Assembly: GCF_034424315.1 (NCBI RefSeq)
Contig: NZ_CP139972.1
Span: 5,084,001 to 5,148,000, forward strand
Length of the DNA stretch: 64,000 bases
DNA from: Chitinophaga sancti
Lineage (GTDB): Bacteria > Bacteroidota > Bacteroidia > Chitinophagales > Chitinophagaceae
Direction: 5' to 3'
Program-made: the position numbers and the translations under genes
Shown here: piece after piece, positions 1 to 8,838 of the stretch
Numbering within the stretch: position 1 is the stretch's first letter
How the letters are laid out: each line of letters starts with the position of its first letter
The notes under the pieces: model-generated
The model's database searches: none
Seen by the model: the letters and a program-made list of their open reading frames with translations, nothing else
What the model was told of the DNA's origin: nothing

Positions 1-2339
1 CCATCCAGGATTACAGTAGAAGAGTTGTAGTTATAACCAGAGAGATAGTCATATGCTGACAAAGGAATATCATCATCACCCAGTTTACCATAAGAAGCTC
101 TCAGTTTCAGTTCGCTCAGCGTTTTCTTGCCACCTACGAGGTGCTGGAAGAATTGTTCTTCGCTGATACGCCAGCCAGCCTGCATAGCAGGGAAGGTACC
201 CCAGCGTTTGTTAGGTGCGAACTTCCAGGAGGCATCTCTTCTGGCAGAAGCTTCCAGGTAGTAACGGCTATCGTAGTTATAAGTTAAGCGGCCAATGTAA
301 CCCAGACGGGCAGTAGTAAAGTCGCCATCATTATAGGTATCCATTGTACTGAAGTAGATCAGTGGCAGATCGTTGGTGGTAGGCACAGCATGCAGCCAGT
401 TATCGATTTCCCTTCTCTTGATTCTTTCTGCTACTACGGTACCGCCTACGTTATGCTTGCCAAAAGCGTGTGCATAGTTCAGTTGTAACTGAATAGTAGG
501 AGACAGGTTAGTGTGGTTATCTCTTTCTCTCCATGGGTTAGAGCTACCACCAGATACATTGTATGCATTCGTATTAGGATCATAAGTATATACATTGTAA
601 GTATACTCGTGACCGTTCATAATTCTGTTAGCATAGTAGTAAGAGAACAGGCCTCTTGCACTCAGACCATCGATGGGGAATTTGTATTCCGCAGTCAGGT
701 TAGTCTGTAACACACGCCAGTCTTCATGCCAGTAACCGGACAGTTTCTTGTTCTGCAAGGCCCAGTTTTCTGTATTGTGACCGATGTTGTTTGGATAATT
801 TGGGTTATCGTTTGCATAAGGGCGTTCGATAGGAGTGTTACGCAGGATAGCGAAACGAGCTTCCCAGTAGTCATCACCACCTGGTACACCTGGTTGGTCT
901 CTGGTTTCTACACGACCGTTGATTTGTGCACCGATCTTGAAGTTGTCAGATACTTTCGCTTCGATGTTACTTTGAATGTTGGTACGTTCGAAAGTAAATT
1001 GTCTGCCAAGTACAGAATATTGTTTCAGGTGAGTAGCAGAAACGTAGTAGTTAATTCTGTCAGAACCACCACTGAAGTTCAGGTTCAGGTTAGTGAGGGG
1101 CGCATTGTCCTTCACAATGAACTTGTACCAGTCAAAGCTCTTGTAACCTGGTTCAGTACCTGCTTTCCATTTTTCCAGTTCTGCCTTTGTAATAGTGGTA
1201 GAACCATATTGGTTCATTTCAGCATCTGCTTTACCTGCCATCCATTCGTAAGCATTTACGCCTTTAGGGAAGCGGGTCCAGTTCTGCCAGCCGGTATATG
1301 CAGCAAGGTTGATAGTGTTACGGCTGTTCAGTTTACCTCTCTTGGTAGTAACCACCACAACACCATTTGCAGCACGCATACCATAGATAGCAGCGGAAGC
1401 ATCTTTCAGAATAGTGATGGTTTCGATATCGTTCGGTGCGATGTTGTTGAACTGACCGGCATCCTGCTGGATACCATCAATTACATACAATGGATCGCCC
1501 ATGTTACGGATTTGAATGCTGGCACTTGCACCCGGACGGGAGTCAGACATACGGAAGGTAACACCCGGCAGTTTACCTGCAAGTACGGTACTTACAGTAG
1601 AACCAGCATGTACATCGCCCATATCTTTTGCAGTAATAGCAGCGATTGCACCTGTGAGGGATTCTTTCTTTTGTGTACCATAACCTACAATCACCACATC
1701 ACTCAGTGAAGTAGCGGAAGGTTCTAGTGTAACGTTGATAACACTGTTTCCATTGAGCTCTACTTCTTTAGTAGTATACCCCACATAAGAGAAAACGAGT
1801 GTACCAGAAAGATCTGGTGCATTGAAAGCAAAATTACCACCAGCATCGGTGACAGCACCTGCGGTAGAATTTTTGAGTTTTACGTTTACGCCTGGCAGTG
1901 GAGTACCTTTTCCGTCTACTACCTTACCCTGAATACGAACAACTGCATTCATCGTGGAGGTAAATTCCTCCGGTTTGCGTAATCGATTGAGCACAATTTG
2001 CCGACCATCGACCTGATAGGAGAGTTGCAATGGGGCGAGTAACTTGTCCAGTACCTTTCCAAGGGGCTCCTGTTTCACTTCCAGATTTACTTTACGGGAA
2101 GCGCTGATGAGCGTGGAAGAATAGAGAAATTTCACATCAGCTGCTTGTTCTAGTTTAGACAGTACCTGGTCAACTGTTTGCTGACGGGCATCTATAGATA
2201 CAGGCTTGGTGAGAATTTCCTGGGCCTCAGTGGACTTTGCATAAATGAGACCGGTACATAACGTGGCAATTAGCAGCTGGTAAAAGCATGTACGCATGAC
2301 CATAAAGATTAAATCATGGATTCGTAGTCTTTTTTTCAT
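1..2339 (-). CDS. SusC/RagA-type TonB-linked outer membrane receptor with STN domain (partial, C-terminus off the left edge)
   Basis: A minus-strand frame stays open from an ATG at 2339 to the window edge, about 779 residues. It starts MKKRLRIHDL, followed by a hydrophobic signal segment ending near residue 36. Next come an STN-like domain (about 42-97, VDQVLSKLEQ then VLDKLLAPLQ), a CarboxypepD_reg-like domain (about 115-195, RIQGKVVDGKG) and the TonB plug (about 205-320, with GYGTQKKESLTGAI, LYVIDGIQQD and GMRAANGVVVVTTKRG). The start of the barrel follows. SusC proteins import glycans or peptides across the outer membrane with TonB energy. The STN domain is the part that contacts a FecR anti-sigma factor, and fecR and a sigma gene lie directly upstream on the same strand, so this receptor probably also signals. 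A SusD partner would lie beyond position 1. Its substrate cannot be read from the sequence. Confidence 0.95.
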   Translation of the reverse strand, partial: MKKRLRIHDLIFMVMRTCFYQLLIATLCTGLIYAKSTEAQEILTKPVSIDARQQTVDQVLSKLEQAADVKFLYSSTLISASRKVNLEVKQEPLGKVLDKLLAPLQLSYQVDGRQIVLNRLRKPEEFTSTMNAVVRIQGKVVDGKGTPLPGVNVKLKNSTAGAVTDAGGNFAFNAPDLSGTLVFSYVGYTTKEVELNGNSVINVTLEPSATSLSDVVIVGYGTQKKESLTGAIAAITAKDMGDVHAGSTVSTVLAGKLPGVTFRMSDSRPGASASIQIRNMGDPLYVIDGIQQDAGQFNNIAPNDIETITILKDASAAIYGMRAANGVVVVTTKRGKLNSRNTINLAAYTGWQNWTRFPKGVNAYEWMAGKADAEMNQYGSTTITKAELEKWKAGTEPGYKSFDWYKFIVKDNAPLTNLNLNFSGGSDRINYYVSATHLKQYSVLGRQFTFERTNIQSNIEAKVSDNFKIGAQINGRVETRDQPGVPGGDDYWEARFAILRNTPIERPYANDNPNYPNNIGHNTENWALQNKKLSGYWHEDWRVLQTNLTAEYKFPIDGLSARGLFSYYYANRIMNGHEYTYNVYTYDPNTNAYNVSGGSSNPWRERDNHTNLSPTIQLQLNYAHAFGKHNVGGTVVAERIKRREIDNWLHAVPTTNDLPLIYFSTMDTYNDGDFTTARLGYIGRLTYNYDSRYYLEASARRDASWKFAPNKRWGTFPAMQAGWRISEEQFFQHLVGGKKTLSELKLRASYGKLGDDDIPLSAYDYLSGYNYNSSTVILD

Positions 2340-2436
2340 AACTTGAATTGTGTTCCTGTTTGTAATGGGAAATAGAAAGGGTGTCTTATCCCAGTGGAGC
2401 GGGTATAAGGCGGTGCCGCAAGAGTATTATTTTTTC

Positions 2437-2468
2437 AGCCAGTGGTACGGCCATACCGCTGGCTTTTT
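2437..2468 (+). terminator. Terminator-like hairpin facing rightward with no gene behind it
   Basis: An 11-bp stem (2437-2447 with 2454-2464, one G-T pair) is followed by five T on the plus strand. It lies in the 254-bp gap between fecR and the susC gene, both on the minus strand, so no plus-strand gene in view uses it. It could end an antisense transcript, or act as a folded element in the fecR-susC RNA. Confidence 0.5.
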
Positions 2469-2593
2469 CATTACGTGATGTAAAGCATAAGTATCAGTGT
2501 AATTTATTTGTTCTCAATAACGTATTTCGTGAACTAGTGTATCAACGGGGGAACTCTCTACATTCCTTATTAGCTACGCGTACGTGAACACTA

Positions 2594-3658
2594 TCAATGA
2601 CATCCTTTGGTTGTTATAGTAATTTCATTTCCTTCGATCGTACAATTTGCTTCCAGTGCCTGACAGATAAGTCTTAATTTTTCTTTCAGCGGTTCGTCAT
2701 CCAGGGATGCTGTTAATTTACAGTCGGCCATCAGGTTTTTGTCATAGTTAATATGTACACCATAGGCATTCTCGAGCATGTTGAACACACTGTCTGCAGG
2801 AGCATCTGCAAATACAAAAGAGTACAGCTCAGTTACAGTTGGCTGGGCGATGATTGTTACGTTCGTTGGCAATACATCTAAAGTATGGTTGGAACGTTTC
2901 AGTATTGCCTGCTGGTTAGCAGACAAACTAGCCCGGGCATTGTTCTCTTGTGGTTGTATGGCAATAGCTACTTTACCAGTTTTTACGGCTACACTTACCA
3001 GGGTATCTTCATCATAGGCTCTCACCATGAATGAGGTGCCGAGTACGTTGATTACCATTTCGTTGGCATATACTACAAAAGGTTCAATGTTTTTCTTTAC
3101 TTCAAAAAATGCTGCTCCGGAAAGGAATACCTGACGATGGCATTTGCCAGTGAAACAGGACGGATAACTAATCCGGGCTCCAGGTTGCAGGATTACAGAG
3201 CTTCCATCGGGCAGGCTTACAGTTTCAGGTTTCCTGCCTTTGTTGATACTCTCAATAAAAGCAACCTTCTTTTTCTCAGCCTTTGCCACCAATTTTCGGT
3301 AAGCACTGTGATCCGGCTTGTCCAGGGTGAACCACATTACAGTGGTAGCCACCAGGGCAATCAGTACGGCAGCAGCAGCCACGTACCAGGAACGTAATTT
3401 CCTGACTGGTTTTTGCGGCGCATCCATACTTTCACGGATATTCAGCCAGATAATTTCGTGGATATTTTCCTTCAGACCAAATGCAGGAAGCTGTGACGCC
3501 GCCTGAATAATGGCGCGTGCCTGCAGAATAGCAGCCCGCTGTTCCGGATAGTTCCGCGAAATGGATTCCCAATGACTTGCGTTCTCGCCAAGCTTAACCC
3601 AGGCGACGAAGCTGTCGTCAGTCACAAAATCGGCAGTATCGAAGTTTGAGTAATCCAT
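2594..3658 (-). CDS. FecR family anti-sigma factor
   Basis: This 354-residue protein matches the FecR architecture of Bacteroidota. It has a cytoplasmic N-terminal region (1-85) that would bind the sigma factor and one membrane segment (about 87-110, WYVAAAAVLIALVATTVMW). A periplasmic FecR domain follows (about 125-215, SLPDGSSVILQPGARISYP), and the C-terminal part (about 275-350, FNMLENAYGVHINYD) looks like DUF4974. The ATG at 3658 gives a normal full length. It lies 97 bp downstream of the sigma gene and 254 bp upstream of the STN-containing SusC. In such systems the substrate-loaded receptor contacts FecR through STN, and FecR then releases the ECF sigma factor. The signalling role is inferred from family and order. 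Confidence 0.95.
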   Translation of the reverse strand: MDYSNFDTADFVTDDSFVAWVKLGENASHWESISRNYPEQRAAILQARAIIQAASQLPAFGLKENIHEIIWLNIRESMDAPQKPVRKLRSWYVAAAAVLIALVATTVMWFTLDKPDHSAYRKLVAKAEKKKVAFIESINKGRKPETVSLPDGSSVILQPGARISYPSCFTGKCHRQVFLSGAAFFEVKKNIEPFVVYANEMVINVLGTSFMVRAYDEDTLVSVAVKTGKVAIAIQPQENNARASLSANQQAILKRSNHTLDVLPTNVTIIAQPTVTELYSFVFADAPADSVFNMLENAYGVHINYDKNLMADCKLTASLDDEPLKEKLRLICQALEANCTIEGNEITITTKGCH

Positions 3659-3755
3659 GTATATTAATAAAGAGAGAGAAGGGTTATTTTAACTCACTTA
3701 TGTTAAAGTTTTTTTAAAATATTTTTTGGGCGGGTGGGGTCTTTAACAAAATTCG

Positions 3756-4304
3756 CTACAGTAGCTCCCTCAATTTGACTACTGCACGCTGTACCAGATT
3801 ACGAACAGACTGCTCATTCACCCCCATAATACCTGAAATCTCCTCCCAACTAAAATTATCATAGAATCTTAACCGGATCGCCTCCTGCTGTCTTACCGGC
3901 AATTGGTGCATAGCTTTCTGCAGGCGAAGCTGTTGTAAAAGATTCTCCTCCCCCATAATCCGCATATCCTCTGCCGAGGCTTCTTCCTGTAACGACCAAT
4001 CCAGGACCAGGGCCGCCTTTGCATCCGACAACCTGTGCAAACGCCTCCGCAAAGACCTGAAAAGGTAATATTTAACGGAAGTAGTCGCTGAAAGGTTATG
4101 CCTTGTACGCCAGAGATCGGCGAAAAGATCCTGCATAGCATCCTGCACCTGTGCAGTATCGCCTGCAAGATGGTAGCCATAGTTATATAATACAGCAGCA
4201 AAACGCCTGTACATCTCACTAAAGGCCTGTTCATCGTCCTGTCTGAAGGCATTCCACAGTACCTCTTCCGCTATGAATGACTGATCGCTATTTCCGGACC
4301 CCAA
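3756..4304 (-). CDS. ECF-type RNA polymerase sigma factor (sigma-70 family)
   Basis: This protein of about 182 residues has the two-domain ECF layout. Region 2 (about 20-85) carries FSEMYRRFAAVLYNYGYHLAG and QDAMQDLFADLWRTR. Region 4 (about 125-180) has an HTH with LPVRQQEAIRLRFYDNFSWEEISGIM and ends VQRAVVKLRELL. No ATG is in frame upstream of the conserved part. The frame opens after a stop, and TTG at 4304 is the first usable start codon, so the exact N-terminus is uncertain. The fecR gene follows, then an STN-type susC, so this sigma factor probably controls that receptor locus. About 170-220 bp upstream there is a -7-like box and a leftward terminator (separate entries), which may make expression conditional. 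Confidence 0.93.
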   Translation of the reverse strand: MGSGNSDQSFIAEEVLWNAFRQDDEQAFSEMYRRFAAVLYNYGYHLAGDTAQVQDAMQDLFADLWRTRHNLSATTSVKYYLFRSLRRRLHRLSDAKAALVLDWSLQEEASAEDMRIMGEENLLQQLRLQKAMHQLPVRQQEAIRLRFYDNFSWEEISGIMGVNEQSVRNLVQRAVVKLRELL

Positions 4305-4438
4305 TTTACCTGATTTAAAAAAGTATTACCAGTAGTAATAGTATTGTTCACCAGTCCATTCTCACTGGCTGCGGGGACTAAACTACGAACTATAAAAATC
4401 ATTTACGAATCATTGCTTGTTCAAGGTTGAATTAGAAC

Positions 4439-4470
4439 AAAAAAAATGGGGCCTGATAAAGATCAGGCCC
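4439..4470 (-). terminator. Leftward intrinsic terminator upstream of the sigma gene
   Basis: A perfect 9-bp stem (4449-4457 with 4462-4470, 4-nt loop) is followed on the minus strand by A and eight T. It lies about 135 bp upstream of the sigma start and on the same strand. It therefore either ends a small upstream transcript or attenuates the sigma operon. Confidence 0.75.
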
Positions 4471-4478
4471 TCCCCAAA

Positions 4479-4499
4479 TTAACCATTAAAAAAACTCAT
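4479..4499 (-). CDS. Possible six-residue leader peptide ahead of the terminator
   Basis: On the minus strand ATG at 4499 opens a seven-codon frame reading MSFFNG and a TAA stop. The stop lies eight bases before the terminator stem. A TAnnTTTG box (TACTTTTG) occurs at 4517-4524. The order promoter, tiny frame, terminator, sigma gene resembles an attenuator leader. Nothing shows that the peptide is translated, and a frame this short can arise by chance. Confidence 0.25.
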   Translation of the reverse strand: MSFFNG

Positions 4500-4516
4500 T
4501 TGAATTTTGCTTAAAT

Positions 4517-4524
4517 CAAAAGTA
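4517..4524 (-). promoter_or_regulatory. -7 box (TAnnTTTG type), leftward, possible promoter of sigma leader
   Basis: The minus strand reads TACTTTTG, matching the Bacteroidota -7 consensus. No clear -33 TTG at the usual 19-20 bp spacing was found. It would drive a short leader RNA ending in the terminator at 4439-4470 and, by read-through, the sigma-fecR genes. Confidence 0.4.
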
Positions 4525-4662
4525 GAATGAATCTTTCTTAAATCTGTTAATCATAAGTTAATGATTATAAATAAAATGGGAAGGTAATAGTCGTAATATT
4601 AGAATGATAGGTGGATGATCAAAATTGTTGGATGCATGTATCCAATACCGCAAAATCTGCCC

Positions 4663-4695
4663 AAAAAAAAGGTCCCCGCAAAAAATTGCAGGGAC
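4663..4695 (-). terminator. Second leftward terminator-like hairpin
   Basis: Stem arms 4672-4679 and 4688-4695 pair over 8 bp (one G-T pair in the minus-strand RNA), followed on the minus strand by eight T. The only gene to the right is the plus-strand WYL regulator, so this leftward terminator has no obvious gene. The rest of the 4305-4896 gap is AT-rich and shows no convincing gene. Confidence 0.6.
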
Positions 4696-4896
4696 TTACC
4701 ATTTAACCTATATTCTGTACTGTAGCATCAAAATCTTAAATATTTTTCAGAGACTTAGACTTTTTCTCGCTTTCTATACTGCTATTCGTTTCTCTAAAGT
4801 GTTACTCTCAAATATTTTCTGTATATAAGACGGTGTTTAATATTCGAAGTTTAACGGGTTGCCATTTTTTTTTCATTTTATTTCTAATTTTCGGCC

Positions 4897-5856
4897 ATGA
4901 ACAGGATAGACCGTCTTTCCGCCATACTTATTCAGCTCCAGGGCAAGAAAATTGTAAAGGCTGCTGAAATAGCAGAACGCTTTCAAATCAGCCTCCGTAC
5001 TGTATATCGTGATGTAAGAGCCTTACAGGAAGCTGGGGTGCCCGTAGGCGCGGAGGCTGGTACCGGTTATTACCTGGTGGAAGGCTACCACCTGCCCCCG
5101 GTTATGTTTAACAGGGAAGAAGCTGCTGCCCTGCTCACCGGAGAGAAGATGATGGCCCAGCTCAGTGACCATTCCAACAGGAAACAATTTGGCAACGCCA
5201 TGCAAAAGATCAGGGCCGTGCTGCGGAGCAGCGAAAAAGATTTCCTGGAATCGCTGGAAGAGAATATTGCCGTGATTAGCCGCAGACCACCAGAGGATAG
5301 CGAGTTTCCTAACCGGTTTCTCTCGGATATTCAATATGCACTGGGCAAACACCTGATGCTCAAGCTGGATTACTTTGCCCTGCATTCCGAAACCCTGACA
5401 CATAGGGAAATAGAACCCATTGGCATTATTTATATGATGGGATACTGGTACCTCATTGCCTGGTGCAGACTCCGGCATGCTTACCGGAATTTCAGGATGG
5501 ACCGCATCCGGAACCTGGGGGTAACCGCAATTTCTTATGAAAGAGAAAGGCATATCTCTCTGAAAGAGTATATGGAAAAATATGCTGAACCAGCTGCTTA
5601 TCCACATGTGGTGAAATTGCGGTTTTCGGCGATTATGGCAAAAAAGCTGGGCAATCAGCGGTTTTATTATGGATTGATGGAGGAACAAGCGGCAGGGGAT
5701 TGCGTGGAAATGACATTTCTAACTTCACATCTGGATTGGTTTGGGAGATGGGTGCTGACGATCGGGAAAGAGGTGGAGATTATTGGACCGGAGGAATTGA
5801 AGGAACATATGCGAAAACTTGCCACAGAAATTTATGAGCAATATCTACTGACATAA
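4897..5856 (+). CDS. YafY-type transcriptional regulator (HTH_11 + WYL + WCX)
   Basis: This 319-residue protein begins with a winged helix-turn-helix (about 5-60: MNRIDRLSAILIQLQGKKIV, then FQISLRTVYRDVRALQEAG). It continues with a WYL domain (about 138-215, EPIGIIYMMGYWYLIAWCR, where YWYLIAW is the WYL-like core) and a WCX-type C-terminal part (about 230-315). WYL regulators bind DNA through the HTH and sense a ligand, often a nucleotide or nucleic-acid signal, through WYL. The ATG at 4897 is the first in frame and matches the usual family start. The GyrI-like gene starts 41 bp after its stop, and this pairing of a YafY regulator with a GyrI-like binding protein is commonly seen. The target genes are unknown; autoregulation of this pair is likely. 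Confidence 0.92.
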   Translation: MNRIDRLSAILIQLQGKKIVKAAEIAERFQISLRTVYRDVRALQEAGVPVGAEAGTGYYLVEGYHLPPVMFNREEAAALLTGEKMMAQLSDHSNRKQFGNAMQKIRAVLRSSEKDFLESLEENIAVISRRPPEDSEFPNRFLSDIQYALGKHLMLKLDYFALHSETLTHREIEPIGIIYMMGYWYLIAWCRLRHAYRNFRMDRIRNLGVTAISYERERHISLKEYMEKYAEPAAYPHVVKLRFSAIMAKKLGNQRFYYGLMEEQAAGDCVEMTFLTSHLDWFGRWVLTIGKEVEIIGPEELKEHMRKLATEIYEQYLLT

Positions 5857-5897
5857 GGTTGTCACTCCGCCCCCTTTCCTTTGCATTATTAACGATA

Positions 5898-6521
5898 ATG
5901 TATATGTCAAAAACAGATCTCACTAAAACCCACAAAGAACTTTACACTGCAACGGCCCAACCCGCATTACTCTTCGTTCCTCCCGGCCACTATCTCTCCA
6001 TTGAAGGACAGGGAGATCCTAACGGCGAGCACTTTGCTGCCTGCACGCAAGCGCTTTACACCGGCGCATACAGTATAAAAATGCACTATAAGAAAATGGA
6101 ACTGGACTTCGTAGTCTGCAAGCTCGAAGGCCTCTGGTGGGTAGATAATGGGGAAAACTATACGGGCTTCCGCGAGGTGCTGGAAGTGCCCCGTGATCAG
6201 TGGCATTGGCAGCTCCTGATCCGTATGCCGGACTTCATCAATAAGAACGATGTAAAGACCATTCTGAAAAAGACCTATGAAAAGAAACCCGTTCCACATT
6301 TCAACCAGGTCTACCTGCAAACCCTTGCCGAAGGCCAGAGTGTTCAGATATTGCACACAGGTTCCTACGCTACCGAATCGGTATCATTACAGATCTTACA
6401 CGATTTTATGAGAGAAAAAGGCCTGACCTGGAATGGCCGGCACCATGAAATATACCTGAGTGACCCACGCAAAACTGCGCAGGAAAAGCTGAAAACAATC
6501 TTAAGACAACCGGTAAAGTAG
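5898..6521 (+). CDS. GyrI-like small-molecule-binding domain protein
   Basis: This protein of about 207 residues resembles the GyrI-like/AraC effector-binding fold: LLFVPPGHYLSIEGQGDPNG near the N-terminus, ALYTGAYSIKMHYKK, a central LEGLWWVDN with two adjacent tryptophans, and PVPHFNQVYLQTLAEGQSVQ followed by the HTGSY and HEIYLSDPR motifs typical of the family. A TTG at 5859 lengthens the frame, but ATG at 5898 (or 5904) fits the family start better. The domain usually binds hydrophobic or cationic small molecules in a cleft, alone or fused to a regulator. Here it stands alone behind a WYL regulator. No enzymatic function can be claimed. Confidence 0.85.
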   Translation: MYMSKTDLTKTHKELYTATAQPALLFVPPGHYLSIEGQGDPNGEHFAACTQALYTGAYSIKMHYKKMELDFVVCKLEGLWWVDNGENYTGFREVLEVPRDQWHWQLLIRMPDFINKNDVKTILKKTYEKKPVPHFNQVYLQTLAEGQSVQILHTGSYATESVSLQILHDFMREKGLTWNGRHHEIYLSDPRKTAQEKLKTILRQPVK

Positions 6522-6533
6522 TTCGGAAACGGG

Positions 6534-7271
6534 TTATTTTTCTCCGAGCCCCAGCAGCTCTATGGCCTGCTGTGCAGCAATCTGACTGGCATCTTTCTTA
6601 TTGAAAGCCTTACCACTGCAAATGAGCTCCCCATCTACTACTGCCCCAACAGTAAAGATGCGGCGGCCATTGTCCATCTGTTCTTCCAGCAGGTCGAACT
6701 CAAGGACCTTGCCGTGCTTATTTGCCCATCCGTAAAGCTTGTTTTTGTGGTTCATTTCCACATTTTCAAGCAGTTCCAGATCAATATAAGGCATGATGAT
6801 GCGTTGATGCACAAACTGTTTGGTGCGGTTATACCCTTTGTCAAGGTATACTGCGCCAACCAGGGCTTCGAGGGTATTACCAAAGATCTGGGAGATCTTC
6901 AGGAAGCTATTGTACTTATCATAAATGGTCAGCTTGCGCAGGCCCATCTTGATAGCAATATCATTAAGCTGCTGGCGGTTCACAATTTTGGACCGCATTT
7001 CGGTGAGATAGCCTTCTGTCTTGTAAGGATATTTCCTGAAAAGGTAATCGCCGACAATGGCACCAAGGATGGCATCACCGAGATATTCCAGCCTTTCATT
7101 GCTCTCCAGAAACTTCTCCTTGCTCGAGCGATGGCTCAGGGCGACTTCATACAATGAGAAATTGCCCGGGGCAAAGCCCAGCAGGTTATACAGATCCTTG
7201 TAAAGACTTCTCTTACCGGATACAAATCGATATAAAAATCCTGGCAGTAATTTCACACAATCAAGCAACAA
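6534..7271 (-). CDS. rnc: Ribonuclease III
   Basis: This protein of about 245 residues has an RNase III domain and a dsRNA-binding domain. The signature helix is ERLEYLGDAILGAIVGDYLF (about 59-78). It carries the acidic residues of the two-metal site, with further acidic residues near ALVGAVYLDKGY (about 135-146). The dsRBD (about 172-243) ends in AFNKKDASQIAAQQAIELLG. It cleaves double-stranded RNA in rRNA maturation and RNA turnover. The frame opens with TTG at 7271, overlapping the fabF stop by 11 bases. A GTG at 7256, just after the fabF stop, is an equally plausible start and would give about 240 residues. It is the last gene of acpP-fabF-rnc. Confidence 0.97.
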   Translation of the reverse strand: MLLDCVKLLPGFLYRFVSGKRSLYKDLYNLLGFAPGNFSLYEVALSHRSSKEKFLESNERLEYLGDAILGAIVGDYLFRKYPYKTEGYLTEMRSKIVNRQQLNDIAIKMGLRKLTIYDKYNSFLKISQIFGNTLEALVGAVYLDKGYNRTKQFVHQRIIMPYIDLELLENVEMNHKNKLYGWANKHGKVLEFDLLEEQMDNGRRIFTVGAVVDGELICSGKAFNKKDASQIAAQQAIELLGLGEK

Positions 7272-8514
7272 ATTTTTTGAAAATCACGGATGCATTATGC
7301 CCTCCAAAACCGAAGGTATTGCTTAATGCAGCGTTTACTTCTCTGTGTTGTGCGACGTTAAAGGTAAAATTTAATTTGGAGTCCAGTTCAGGATCATCCG
7401 TAAAATGATTAATGGTAGGAGGAATTATACCATGTATAACAGACATGATAGCCGCAATCGACTCAATCGCACCGGCAGCACCTAATAAATGACCGGTCAT
7501 AGACTTGGTGGAGCTGATATTCATACGATATGCATCTTCACCAAATACCTGTTGGATCGCTTTTACTTCGGCAACATCTCCAAGTGGAGTAGAAGTACCG
7601 TGTACGTTAATGTAGTCAATTGCATTGGGTTGCAGTCCAGCGTCTAACAGGGCCATTCGCATAACGTTCATAGCGCCTAATCCCTCTGGATGGGGTGCTG
7701 TGATGTGATAGGCATCTGCTGTAGCGCCACCTCCTGCCAGTTCAGCATAAATTTTGGCACCTCTGGCAATCGCATGTTCATAGGATTCTAGCACCAGTGC
7801 TCCCGCACCTTCTCCCATTACGAACCCATCACGGTTCAGGTCAAAGGGCCTGGAGGCTGTGGCCGGGTCATCATTTCGCTCGGATAGGGCCTTCATCGCG
7901 TTAAAACCGCCTACACAGGCATCGTTTATCACGTTTTCGGATCCTCCGGTGATCATTACATCCGCTCTGCCATACCTGATGTATTGCATCGCTTCAATAA
8001 TGGCATTTGTAGCAGAAGCACACGCAGACACCACTGAGAAATTAGGTCCTCTGAAACCGTGGCGTATAGAAATGTGTCCTGCCGCAATGTCGATAATTAA
8101 CCGGGCTATTAGGAAAGGACTAAAACGGGGAGTTCCGTCGCCCTGACCGAAATCTTTCATTTCCTGACAGAAATTGATCATCCCGCCAATACCCGATCCC
8201 CAGATCACCCCAACCCTGTCCATATCGACAGAATTACGGTCAATCCCGGCATCTTGTACGGCCTGGTCAGCAGCTATCACAGCTGTCTGTGTGAAGGGAT
8301 CCATTTTACGGGCTTCCTTCTTGTCCAGGTAATTGGTAGCATCAAAGTTCTTCAGTTCGCAAGCAAAACGGGTTTTGAACTTGGAAGCATCAAATTGTGT
8401 AATAGGTCCGGCACCGGATACACCGTCCGTCAATCCCTTCCAGTATTCGGATACGGAATTGCCGAGCGGTGTAAGTGCGCCTAAACCTGTAACGACTACT
8501 CGTCTTGGTTGCAT
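7261..8514 (-). CDS. fabF: 3-oxoacyl-[acyl-carrier-protein] synthase II
   Basis: This 417-residue condensing enzyme of type II fatty acid synthesis extends acyl-ACP with malonyl-ACP. The thiolase-fold catalytic triad is visible: Cys165 in VVSACASATN, His305 in NVHGTSTPLGD and His342 in SMTGHLLGAAG. The start MQPRRVVVTGLGALTPLG is characteristic of FabF, and the length is normal. Its substrate carrier acpP lies 24 bp upstream and rnc follows with overlap, the usual acpP-fabF-rnc arrangement. The gene is probably transcribed from the acpP promoter. Confidence 0.98.
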   Translation of the reverse strand: MQPRRVVVTGLGALTPLGNSVSEYWKGLTDGVSGAGPITQFDASKFKTRFACELKNFDATNYLDKKEARKMDPFTQTAVIAADQAVQDAGIDRNSVDMDRVGVIWGSGIGGMINFCQEMKDFGQGDGTPRFSPFLIARLIIDIAAGHISIRHGFRGPNFSVVSACASATNAIIEAMQYIRYGRADVMITGGSENVINDACVGGFNAMKALSERNDDPATASRPFDLNRDGFVMGEGAGALVLESYEHAIARGAKIYAELAGGGATADAYHITAPHPEGLGAMNVMRMALLDAGLQPNAIDYINVHGTSTPLGDVAEVKAIQQVFGEDAYRMNISSTKSMTGHLLGAAGAIESIAAIMSVIHGIIPPTINHFTDDPELDSKLNFTFNVAQHREVNAALSNTFGFGGHNASVIFKKFVA

Positions 8515-8538
8515 TAAAACAAATCTGATTAAGTAGGA

Positions 8539-8775
8539 TTATTTTACATGTTCTTCCAGGTAAGCAACTGCCTGGCCAACAGTAGTAATAGTTTCAGCTT
8601 GTTCGTCAGGAATGGAGATGTTGAATTCTTTTTCGAATTCCATGATCAGTTCTACCGTATCCAAAGAGTCAGCGCCCAGGTCGTTGGTGAAGGAGGCTTC
8701 AGGAGTTACCTCAGCTTCGTCAACGCCCAATTTGTCAATAATGATCTTTTTAACTCTTGATGCAATGTCTGACAT
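8539..8775 (-). CDS. acpP: Acyl carrier protein
   Basis: This 78-residue acidic protein starts [20 protein letters not shown] and carries the 4'-phosphopantetheine site Asp36-Ser37-Leu38 in [15 protein letters not shown]. It carries growing acyl chains for FabF, whose gene follows. The open frame extends 25 codons further upstream, but that extension runs through the promoter and lacks the family pattern, so ATG at 8775 is preferred. A strong promoter lies just upstream (8809-8838). Confidence 0.98.
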   Translation of the reverse strand: MSDIASRVKKIIIDKLGVDEAEVTPEASFTNDLGADSLDTVELIMEFEKEFNISIPDEQAETITTVGQAVAYLEEHVK

Positions 8776-8808
8776 AATTTTAAGTGTTTTTGGTTTAAAA
8801 CTTGAGTG

Positions 8809-8838
8809 CAAAAATATAATTTTTATTGAATTGACAAG
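8809..8838 (-). promoter_or_regulatory. Promoter of acpP-fabF-rnc
   Basis: On the minus strand a -7 box TATTTTTG (8816-8809) is preceded after 18 bp by TTG (8837-8835). This fits the Bacteroidota -33/-7 pattern closely. The -7 box lies 34 bp upstream of the acpP ATG. Confidence 0.75.
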
